A stretch of DNA of 64,000 nucleotides from Annulohypoxylon bovei var. microspora (taxonomy: Eukaryota > Ascomycota > Sordariomycetes > Xylariales > Hypoxylaceae), in contig MU405276.1 in the NCBI GenBank assembly GCA_022836615.1, positions 124,001-188,000 on the forward strand, in the 5' to 3' direction. Shown here piece by piece: positions 36,392 through 47,300 of this stretch (the first letter of the stretch is position 1; each line of letters begins with the position of its first letter). Made by a program: the position numbers and the translations under genes. The notes beneath the pieces are model-generated. The model worked only from the letters and a program-made list of their open reading frames with translations. It did not search any database and was not told the DNA's origin.

Positions 36392-36977
36392 CTACAGAGC
36401 TAAGGCAGCCACGGCAGCGGCGAAACCAAGACCCGCAACGGCCCGGTTACCAGCGCCGGTCGCCGGGGTCGTAGTTGCGCTCGTGGTAGAGGAAGTTGCG
36501 GTGGCACCCGTAAGAGAGGCAATAGCGGAAGTAGCGGCCGAGCCGGCGCTAGACACGACCGAACTAGCGGCAGCACCTCCGGCGTTAGCTGCGGCAACGG
36601 CGCAGATCTCGGCGCTCAACTTCGTGGTCTCTGTTTATACGCATTAGCTACCTTGCTTATTTACCATTTCATCTCTCTACCTAATACGATATAATACAAT
36701 ACGAGAGTTGGGCGCAAGGTAAGGGGGCTCAGGGGTACATACCAGTCAAGTCATCGGCGCTGCAGGACGTAGACACGCAGCCGATAGCCTGCGTGGTCAG
36801 GTCGTCGATCTTGCCGCACTGGCAGGTCGTGTCGGTGGTCGAGCACCCGATCTTGGTCGAGGCGTCATCGAGACACGGCTTCGCACACGACGGGATCTGG
36901 GAGATGAGCTCTTGCGTGCTCTGGGCGGAGACCGAGGCGGCGGCGAAGAGGGCGAGGGCGAGAGCTGTGAACTGCAT
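36392..36977 (-). CDS. CFEM-domain protein, probably GPI-anchored
   Basis: Small secreted cell-surface protein of 157 residues from exons 36977-36743 and 36630-36392. It has a signal peptide (MQFTALALALFAAASVSAQ) and a CFEM domain at about residues 25-90 with all eight cysteines: SCAKPCLDD, IGCSTTDTTCQCGK, AIGCVSTSCSADD and SAEICAV. An Asp in this region (around DDAST or TTDTT) could serve as the heme ligand known in yeast CFEM proteins. A Ser/Thr/Ala-rich linker leads to a hydrophobic C terminus (AVAGLGFAAAVAALAL) that fits a GPI-attachment signal. Family roles are heme uptake, wall structure or host interaction; the sequence does not decide between them. Confidence 0.92.
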
Positions 36978-38474
36978 TTTGGCTTTTGGTGTTTGGTGTT
37001 TGAGTTGTCTTCACGTAAAGGAGTGGACGTGTATGTCGTTCTTTCGACCGGCGATGAAGATAATAGACAACAGACAGAAGAGGTTCAAGAGACGAGGGAG
37101 TGAATTACGTACAAATGATGCAAATGTTCGGGAAGAGGAGAAACAGAAGTTTACATCACAAACATCCGGGATAAGCTGACAGGAAGTTTCAGTGCTGCAG
37201 CGTCGCATTCTTTTTCGTCGAAATCCCTTACTTTGGTAATATCCCGGATCGCCTGTCCGCTACCATGGATGATACCCACACCTCCGCAGGATTCTCCCAT
37301 CCTTGGGCTACTTGGCTACTTAGCGTATGGAGTCGAGGCCTCGAGATCGGCTGGATTCTCGCTCATCACGGCATGGTTTGAGGTTATCCTCGATAACGAT
37401 GTGACACGAACAGGGGTTTTCTTCCCTCCAGTCTCATCTCAACAAAATCTTGGCTCCTCTCATCCTTTAGAGATTCTAAGCGAGCGGCGCAGAGGGACAA
37501 CGCACGAGATGTGGACAATAGGGGATAGCCTAATGTCGGCAATTCAAAGCTTCATGTATGAAGACTTAGAAACAACTAGCTAGGTAGGTAGGTTAATTTC
37601 TACAGGCTCTCTGCGTAGCTCCTTCGAGTAGAAAGAAAGCTTTCAAGCTTACTTCGTACTCGCAGATATTCGGTCCATGCGGGCGATGCGAGGAATCCTT
37701 GCAGGCAAATGCATTAGTTCAGGGGCAAGGCCTAAGACGGATTAGCGTGGTCCCAAGTGACAGCCGTACCCCTACCGCTTCTGAAACATTCCCTGGGCAT
37801 CTTTGCGGGGGCGGCGGGTTCTAGAAAATCTCCCTATCGGCGGAATACTTAGCCGAGAGGCTAATGACTTTGGATGGAAACAACAAAACTGGAACAGTCC
37901 GATTTTATGTAAGTTTATTTTAACATCATGTCGAATATTGATTCTTACAAAACTACAACTGGTTGGGTTAACCTATACCGATGGATAATTATACTTAGTC
38001 GAAAGAAAATATGCCTTGAGGACGTAGGAAAGAAGTCTTGAATGTCGAGACGGAATCCGTAAATATGGGAGTCACGCCAAATAGGGGCCCAAGAGGTCCT
38101 TGCGCTCGAGTTTGGACACTATGCTAATCTTATTACAAGTGATGTTCGTCTATGCCTACCTACTATCCCCATAACTAACAATTATCTTCAGGCGAAGTTC
38201 AATAGGTAGAATACTGTTCGGCTGACTTTCAGCCAATCAAAATTCAGCTTCTGTATGTGTTGATGAGCTATTAGGTACCTGTGCTTGGGTGTATCCTACA
38301 TATTAAACCCTGTTTGAAGATAATTTCTAGTTAAGGGGATAGCTTGCCGATATCCTATCTGACTAGTTCTCTATCACACGTTTCATAAACAACTCTAAAG
38401 GAAAACAATCTCTCATTATCAGCAACCATCCGCAACCATCCGCAACCCGACGTATCTCCGCTAGAATTATCTAA
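36978..38474. other. Long intergenic region
   Basis: About 1.5 kb with no supportable gene. One 116-codon open frame (37233-37583) begins at a TTG and has no recognised domain. An AGGT run occurs at 37580-37593. Confidence 0.5.
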
Positions 38475-40644
38475 TTATACAAGAGTTACCGACTGCCATT
38501 CTCTATCAGGTGTCATAGCTTCTCCATACATAACCCCATGTACATAAGCATGCCCGATACTGGAAGCATTCTTGACTTTGATCACGCCGAGAACGAATTG
38601 GGCGTAAAATGAAGGGCATCTTCCCTCCAGAGAATATATATATCGCGTCTCCGGCGCAAGCGTCTCGAGGTCCAGATCCAACGAGGCCGGCATTTGTCAT
38701 GAATAGCTGAGCGCTATTGAGATGTGGTACGTAACTATCAATAAAGGATTGAAGGCGGATCGGTAGAATGTTTGCGTGCCTCTTTAAATCCCACTGCCGT
38801 GTCATCACCTCCAAAAAGGCTTGTTGGTACGTCCCTTCAGCGGGATAGGAAACTGGAAGAAGTTCGTCTTTATATTTCTCCAATACCTACCTGCTGATTG
38901 TCGACAAGACCCAGGACTATATCGATCCGAAACCTCTTCAAATTAAGTTCTGTATCGTAGACTAAGTCGAATTCGAACTCAGAGCCCTTGGAAGCGTCGT
39001 ACAAATTATATTCCAGCAAAGTATCCCAGTGATTATTAAATTGGCCGTCGGATATTTGTCTGTCTTCTTCAGAATTCCAGTCGGGAACCCATGACGGTAG
39101 CTCGGGATCTCTCTTGCCCTCTATGCCTCTTATAATTGCTTGCAGAGATCGCATTGTTGTAATCATCCACATTGCTGTACGGGTATAGATCTGATAACAA
39201 GGGAGCGTATAGTCAGCAGGATCTAGCCTAACGCCTCGACAACTAAGCCTAGGAGTCCAAATACTCTATCTCTAGGATCGCTAGCCTGTCGGTATCGGAA
39301 TGCGGCTAAAGCAATGCATAACGCGTATCTATATTTTTCCACAAAAGCCAATTCCGACAGCTGCTTATAATTATTAATGATAACCCTATCTTGCGACTGG
39401 ATATTCTCGTAAAACCCCTCTAGAGGGAAATATCTTTTCTGTTCCTTTTTGCCCAAGATGAACTCGTCCCATGGCATTTCTATGGAGCCAAACTGGAAGG
39501 ACTTGTGTTTCGGGAGTAGAGCCTCTTGAACAGTCCATATACGTTTCCACAAGGGCGTATTAAGCACTAGGTATATCGCTTGGACGGACTCATACAGTTC
39601 GCGATTTGATGCCCAAGAGAGGCTCCTGGCAAGGTACTCGTGGTTCATCCCAGTAGCCATGACTTTCAAGAAAGAAAAGGCCTTTATAACGAGTAATGCT
39701 AGATCCAGATTGGTTTTTTTCCTTGCGTACAGATTGGTTTTTCTTATCAATTGGCAACATTCTGTTACTTATTTTAATAGCATATATATCTTAATTAATT
39801 TAATTTGTTTACTATTTTTATATATATATAATTATTTTTTTATAACGGTAATATAGGTAATTTTTTTTCTTTTATTTTTTATAATCTTAAAATGTTTAAT
39901 ATAAATATTATTAGTTTAAATATTATAAGCGTTATTATTATAACGTTACCTTTAATAAAAAATTATATTATAATAAAAGTTATCGAATTATATATTATGC
40001 TTTATTTACCGCAAAAAAACCAATCTGGATCTAGTATCACTCTTTATAACCGTGCTCTGTGGGAGGTTGTTTTGTGAGTTTAAATTTTGTGACCGCAGGT
40101 TGTGGAGGCAAGCATTATCATCACAGTTCTGCTGTATACCTGGTATGATCGAGCCCTCCTCGTAGTCACCTAACCATAAGACAGCGTGGGCAGTGCACGA
40201 ATATATCTCCTTCATTAAGTTGACTTGGTGTGATTTTTCGATACTATCAGCCTAGATTACCCAAGATAGAGTTAACATTATTTTCATGGGACTTCAGTAA
40301 CTCTTGATATTGCTTACCTGATTGATGCACAACGCGTCGACCCATAGATTTCGTGCTTTGAATGGATACCGTAGGCGCCTTAAGGCAGCTTCAAGGTTGA
40401 CGGTGACATCACAACGACTACCGTCCACCCAGACCGACTGACAGATAGTAGGATCTCCCCATACATAAGACAGTGCTTCATAATATGGAAGGTCGCCTAA
40501 GTATGTTGTATAGCGGATACATCGGATTGGGTCGTTCCAAAATCCAGGTAGCAGGCGAAGGATGCGTATTTGCTTTCTATCAAGCTCAAGCCCTTTCTCG
40601 TTGAGAATGTTATTAACGCCAGGTAAGGTGGTAGCTATGGACAT
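38475..40644 (-). pseudogene. HET-domain gene broken by an inserted element and frameshifts
   Basis: Remains of a second heterokaryon-incompatibility gene. Exon 1 (40644-40318) holds the HET motifs YEALSYVWGDP and NLWVDALCINQ. It is followed by a good intron (40317-40252) and exon 2 starting ADSIEKSHQVNLMKEIYSCT. Coding stops at a 360-bp AT-rich insertion (39684-40049); removing it joins LPQSTVIK directly to AFSFLKVMATGMNHEYLARS in frame. Further left the frame slips near 39236-39250, between FGLLGLV and DPADYTLPCYQIYTRTAMW. It slips again near 38886-38891 (this one could be an intron) and near 38551-38565, just before IGHAYVHGVMYGEAM. The gene cannot make a full protein. Homology to the HET gene at 28-30 kb is only family-level. 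Confidence 0.87.
39684..40049. mobile_element. MITE-like inverted-repeat element inserted in a HET exon
   Basis: Terminal inverted repeats of 37 bp run 39684-39720 and 40013-40049, with 34 of 37 positions matching. The inner 22 bp, from CTAGATCCAGATTGG through seven Ts, are perfect. Both ends carry TTATAA inside a shared CTTTATAAC, which fits a target-site duplication (exact length ambiguous because TTATAA is palindromic). The interior, about 39750-40010, is extremely AT-rich and codes for nothing. A second partial copy of the repeat core (CAGATTGGTTTTT) sits just inside the left end. Net insertion is 360 bp. This is the shape of a non-autonomous DNA transposon, perhaps Tc1/mariner-derived. 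Confidence 0.85.
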
Positions 40645-41371
40645 TTGGTTTTGTATGTACCTACCTAGTTTAATTGGCAACTTTCGTATGCCCGTTAGTG
40701 GGGTCATTAAAGCAAGGGGGAAAATATGAAGGCTTTGGGCGAAGGGTGAAGAATATTTTGTCACCTAGGCAGAGCAAGTCATCGTTGGATACCTTAATGG
40801 GCTGCCTAACATATAGTCGCTAGGCAGTCACGGCCTATGATGTGTCGTACGGTGAATGAGTCAATCTTGGAGAGGTCATATGAGAACAGAGTACTGGCTA
40901 TCGTGATAACTATTAATAAGTAAACCCCCAATCATAGAGCTACGCTACCTTAATCGTCAAGTAAATTCTACCCCTTTTCTGCACAGTGTGTTGTTTTGTT
41001 CTTAGTTGGAAGTCGATAAGCTTGACACTTCACCGAAAACGAGAAAGAAAACGATAGATGTTACATCGTAGGTATATATTTCATCCCTAACTTCCAACAA
41101 GGTACTCATGACTACGTAGGCACAGCATAGACAAATATATTGTTGCGGGGCAGCTGCTACCACTGTTGCTACCACATATGGCTCTTGATAGTTACCTAGG
41201 TAGCTTATCATGCCGTCTTCCTTTCACCTTTCCTGCCTATAGGCGCAACACATATACATCCTCTTACTGCTCAAGAACAAGGCGGTGAAAGCTTTTCGTA
41301 ATAAGTTAAGGAGTGAAGCCAAACAGAGCTATTGCTCATTTATCTAGGTACCTACCAATCTAATTCCCCAA
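40645..41371. other. Intergenic region
   Basis: About 700 bp between the 3' end of the polyketide synthase and the 5' end of the HET pseudogene. ACCT/AGGT motifs lie near 40657-40668 and 41346-41355. No gene is seen. Confidence 0.5.
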
Positions 41372-44300
41372 CTAGCTAGAAGAGGCTTCAATGATCCGCG
41401 TCATGACCTCTGCAGCCCCTTTAATGTGTCCTGCCAACTCATCAGCCTTCCCTTGCCCGTCGATAACCGTGAATGTAACACTAGCAACAATCATCGTCAG
41501 TTAGCTGGTCAAATAATATCGCTCATCGCAATTCGCAAGCAGCCCCAAACGATTAACCACTCACCTTTTCTCGAGAACCTGCACCCCGATCCAGACATCC
41601 TCGCGTTTCGGCTGACATCTCCCCGTCTCGGGCAGCCCGAATTCCGTAAAGCTCGTGCAGACGGGGCGCTCGCTCGTCCTCTTATACACGACATCCTCGT
41701 ACAGCTCCGGCGGCTCCTCGCCCGGCCCCAGCATCTCCCTCAGCGCCATGAGGTGCCACCGCCAGCCGCGGCCGCGCGTCGACAGCGTCACGAGGCGCGC
41801 GTGCGACTTCACCGCCTCCAGGAACAGGCGTCTGCGCTCCGCGACCCCAACTGTCGGGTCCTCAGCCGCGGCGCAGAAGGCCGCGACTTCATCCGTACCG
41901 ATGTATATCATGTCGGTGCGCCCACCGCGGAACGGGCGCTGGCTGATGACGTCGACCGCTCCCGAGGGGTTGTACCCGAAGAGCCGGCGCACGGCTATCT
42001 GCACGACGAGCTGGATGACGGACTTGGGGGGCAGCTTGTGCGCGCGCAGGTAGCCGGCGCCGTAGGCCGTGTGGGTGTAGTTGCAGAGGCCGTAGCCGGC
42101 GTGAGCGGCGAGGTGCTCGGAGCGGAGACGGGTGATGTACTCGTCGAGTGTGGCTGGTATGACAAAGGGGAGATAAGTGAATCCGTCATTAGCTACTATT
42201 TTACCGTTAGTGATGGGGGTCAATTGCCCATTGGTGGTGGCTTGGGCATGTTCCGCCGTTCGCGTTTTAATGGCATCGATCAAGCCGCCGAATGTTGTGC
42301 CGTCGACCATGGTGTGTTCGCAGAACATGGAAAGCACGCCATTGGCGCAGACAACGAAGGATACGGTTTTGTCGAGCCACCGGTTTGAATTGTCATCCAG
42401 CAAGAAGCAATCTGCTCGTTCCTTGGCAGTGGTGGGGGATGTGTCATCGAGGCAGACGACAAACATTGACTTCTCTATTGTAGATATGAAGTTCTCATTC
42501 TCCGGTGAGACAGCGATCAATTCGTCGCGAACCTATGCTTATATGTCAGCAAGAGTTTATATGTAAGGATTGAAGGGTCCCTTACTCTCGCCCATTCATC
42601 ACGGTTATCCGTAGCGAGAATACTAGCCCAATTGATATGCGGCGGAGCTTGCTCCAGTATGGTCCGGAATATAGCCCTCAGTTTTCCATGTGAGATTGGC
42701 TGGCCATTATCATATTGAAGGGGAACCTTGTAGGCATGGCCATGTCTCATGGCGACGAGGTAATCATTACCCGGCCAACGTTCTGCACGATCGCATTCGA
42801 GAACAGGGGTTCGGTTTGAGTTGAATAACCAATAGACCGTTTCCACTGCAGTGTCATAAGTTAGTCATTATCAATTCGAAGAAATTTTATGTAAGCTTAA
42901 CAGATCCTCTGTTGTCGAGGTAGGCTAAGGGGACACAGAAGTTTGGTAAAGTTGCTTACTGCACTATAACATGTAAGGTTAGCAACCTGATAAGGGTACT
43001 CGACGCGCGATTATATTTGGTACTCACTAGTATCTGATCATTCAGAAGGTCCTGCTGCATCGTCCCAGTGTCAATCGACAACTTATAATCATATGCCGCC
43101 AGCGAGACTAGCGCCGCTTGATCAGCTTGATCCAGGGGAAGTGTATCGGGGAGTGGAAGAGTGGCAAAGAAGTTTCGCAAGCGAGGCCGCCAGTCGCGCC
43201 CGCGAAGCCATTTATTCCGAACATATACATCCACTACGTCGTCATCTACGTTGCTATCGTTGGTGAGCTCCTCCATACGTGATTGGAGACGCTTGCCCAC
43301 ACCGTCGCTGCTGAGAAAACTCGCTACGGCTTTGCGCGTTTTTTGCATTTCTTCTTTATTCCCTAGATGGGACACCGATTCTAGGAAAAACTCCATAGCC
43401 GTTTCCAGTGGTGGTAAGGGGTAATTTGGGAGGGCAACTTGAGCGTCCTCGACGTCTTCATTAGCCTCCTGTTTCGTGCTGTTATCCCCACTCTTATTTC
43501 TTATAAGACTGGAATTTTGCGTTATGAACGATGCCAGTAATCGCAGGCTAGGGGCGTCTGTTATATCTGAAACCTGAACTGGAGCCTGTAGCGTGTTGGT
43601 GATCCAGTTCTTGATCTCGGTAGCTATAAGCGAGTCCAGTGCCATGTTTGCGACAGGTGTATCCAAATCCAGCTCCTGTGAATCTAACGCCGTGAGGGAT
43701 GAGATCTTTTCTCGCACCGCGACAAGTATCAACTGTTCCACATCAGCCGTGGAGGATGCTTGTCTAATCTGTTCGTCGATACTTCGTTCCGTCGCGTGAT
43801 CTGAACGACGTGCTAAGTTCCGTCCCTCGGCTGTGATATGAGAAAATAGGGGCGGTACTGGAGTTCCCTGTTGGGCTTGTTTGATGAAAGATTGGGGATC
43901 CAGGCCAAAGGCAATTTGGTGAACTCCGTCTTTGAAGGCTCTGCCGCTCATAGCATAGTCGATTACTGGCAAGGCCGATTCAATCGGAATAAGCTGACAA
44001 CCTTGTCTGGCTAAAGAATCGATACGAGCTTGGGAAACGGGATAAGTGTTTTCGATTAAGGGGACATCAAGCGTGATGAATTTTGTCCGCCCGCTCGATA
44101 TTTGAGCATGAGTGAACATATCCTGATATGTACCACCAGCGGCATAGTTGGACTGGCCAAGCGTGCCAATTACGGCCGAAAGGGATGATAGCATGACGAA
44201 GAAATCAAGGCTATCATTATAAAAGGCATGATATAAGTTCTTCGTGCCGTAGTACTTAGATCCGAGTGCGGCGCTGAAATCGGCTTGAGTTATTTGAGAT

Positions 44301-47300
44301 ACAGTTCGGTCCTTTATTTTTCCAGCTTGTTAGTAAATTCTTTTCTAAAGAAGATTGATTTCAAAATTAAGGAAGCTTACCGAGAGAACCATGGCACCAT
44401 GAATGAGGCCTCTCACTGGTGGCATGCTACGAGAAATTCCCGTGGACACCTGTTTGACTGCAGTCTCGTCAGCAATATCGCATGTTACAACCTTCACGAC
44501 AGAATCTGGCTCCACAGTTAGGTCTATCTCCATCTGCTTTTTAGTTTGATCATCGAAGTGTCTTCGTGAAAATAACGCGATGTGGCGTGCACCCCGAGCC
44601 TGAAGGTGACGGCAGAGATGTTTTCCAAGACCTCCAAGCCCACCAATGATTATATAAGTCCCGTCAGCACGGAGTCGGAGCGGTTGTACTCTAGCCTGAA
44701 CCATGGAGTGTGTATCTGCCTCTAATACCACCTTGCCCGTGTGTTTTCTACCTTGAATTAGTCTGAAAGCTTTCTCTATATCCCCGATAGGCAAAGCTGT
44801 CACCGGTAGAGATGAGAAATGGCCGTCTTCAAAGTCTCTAAATATTTGTTGTAATATTTTCTGGACATGTTTTGGGCGGCGTTCAGAAAGAACGACCATG
44901 TCCACGGAAACAAACCGCACATTTCTATCGAATGGCTCCATGTCCAGCTGACTGTGTCGATAGATATCCGTCTTTCCGATTTCTACAAATGTGCCGAGGC
45001 TAGCGATGCATTCCCATGATGCTTGGAGCGCAGGCCCAGATAGGGAGTTGAGTATGACATCAACCCCGACTCCAGCTGTCAGTCGCCGTATTCCGGCCGC
45101 AAAGTCGGTTGTTCGACTGCTGAAGATGTGGTTCTCGGGAATACCATATTTATCCACAAGTAACTGCCGCTTGGTGCCACTCCCTACCGTAGCGAATATA
45201 GTTGCGCCAGTTCTTTGCGCAATCTTGATGGCGGCTTGTCCGACCCCACCCGAAGCTGCGTGGATCAGTACTGTCTGCCCCTGTTCAAGATTGGCACAAT
45301 CCAAGAGCCCGTAGTATGCAGTCGCAAAGGCTAACGGAATGGATGCGGCATCTGTAAATGAAAATTTATCTGGAATCCGGTGAATCAAATGTCCATTTGC
45401 TCGAGATCGGTTAGCATATGGAGTCCCTAGCATGATTGCAACACGATCTCCGACTTTGTATTGAGATGTGAAATTTGAGCCGACAGCGAGAACGACGCCT
45501 GCGCTTTCACCGGTCATAGTCTGAGAGGGTTTCATCTGTCCAAGCGCGACGAAAACATCTTTGAAGTTTACTCCCCAAGCGTATGATTGAATCTCAACTT
45601 CGTCGGCACCAATCTCTCCAGTCGCATTATCCACGAAGGAGAGGCTGCTCAAGAGGCCAGGCTTTTCAACTTGGACTCTTAAGGGACGCTCAATTTGGTA
45701 GAAGTCAGTTTCTTCAGACTCATAATCCCGCTTACCACTAGAAACGGCCTTCTGTAGTCTGTTCTCGGATACAAACCGCTGAATATGCATCTTCCCATTC
45801 CGGTACATGAGTTCAAACTCAGGGGTCTGATCGCTAGAAATTTTAGATTGGGTAGACACAATTAAGTGAGCGACAGCATCCTGGATTTGTTCGATGCTAT
45901 CACCCACGGGGTCTTGCACGTCGATAGTGAAACATTTGAGCTTGGGGTTTTCATTGCGGGCAGTACGGGCAAGGCCAGCAGCCATGGCATTGTCTGGAAC
46001 GATCCCTCCAGCGCCATCCGCCAACGTGATCCAGTATACAACGCAAGCCTTGGACAAAAGTGAGGTCAATGTTGTAAATTGAATGGGAGAAGCGTTCGTA
46101 AGGAGCAAGTTATCGACTGAATCTACTATAACGTATGCGCAAGACTCATCGACCTCGCTATTGGACCATTCAATTATCGACGGCTTGAAATTTCTCAAAG
46201 CTAAGCTTTGACATAGATGGTCGCTGAAAGACTGACCCGGTCCTCCCTGCACAGCGTTCAATATCTTGATCGGCGAAATATGGTGTCCGTTCATCCCCTT
46301 GTCAGCCGAAAGAGCAGTTGAGAGCAATAGCGCCGAATGCCGTTCAGGCTCGGGAAGGTCGTGTGCTGCCAAGTCAATTCCTGAAAAGGATGCTTTAACT
46401 AAATGTTCATTCCACTGCTCGACGGATTGCAGCGGACTCTCGGTTCTGCCTTCGTCTACGCCTGCCCACCATCCCGCAATGGAGCCAAATGTCATGTTGA
46501 TGAAAGGGGTTGTCTTCGTCAATTCAACGAGGCCGAGGACGCCGCCTGGTTTTAGAAGTCGATGGATCATATTCAATGACCTCGACAAGGACCGCGTAGC
46601 GTGGACAACATTGGCAGCGATTACCAAATCGTATGAGTTCTCCTCGAACCCCTGCTCCGATGGGTCTTTCTCGAGGTCGAATGTTCGGAAGGTAAGCAAG
46701 TGTTCCCAGGTCTTAAGTCTTGTTGTGCGTACGGATTCGAAGAAACCCGACGAAATATCAGTGTACATGTATTCGGAGCAAAACTCCTCGCCCCCTGGAC
46801 TGCACGCTTGGAGTATTTGGAACGTAGTTCCTCCGGTTCCAGCCCCAAGTTCTAGTATTCTCAAGTTCCTTGCCTGGAAAGTACGAATTTTAGCGTATTC
46901 TGCCATGTACCGATTGGGACGGGCGCATTCATCGCCGTGATAAACGCGAAATAGCAGCTCATCTCTAAGAAAGAGGGTGAGCGGATCCGTTTGGCCAGTT
47001 AGGATGGCGGTTATCTGAGGTCCAATTCGAGCAATAGACTCACCCTCAACACCCAGTTTCGATGTTAACCAATCTAGCTCGTCTTTCGTTTCGGGGCTCT
47101 TTCTGATGAGATCCTGTCCCGCGTCCGATTCGGAAAACCTCACTAGCCATTTCCAAAGATTAGCCCTGTGGTCATCTGCTACGGCCAACCCGCCGTCGCG
47201 GATCTCCTTGACAGTCCAATCGATGTACCGAGCACATATAATGAAGGTATTGTTAACCTTTTCTGCTTGAGACATGCCTACTTCGTTTGATTGTAGCGGA

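Noticed and set aside
37233..37583. 116-codon plus-strand frame
   Set aside because: Begins at TTG, contains no recognised domain, and has no promoter or splice support.
41426..42388. 320-codon plus-strand open frame opposite the cAT domain
   Set aside because: Shadow of a GC-rich real exon; no domain and no splice context, while the minus strand is a clear acyltransferase.
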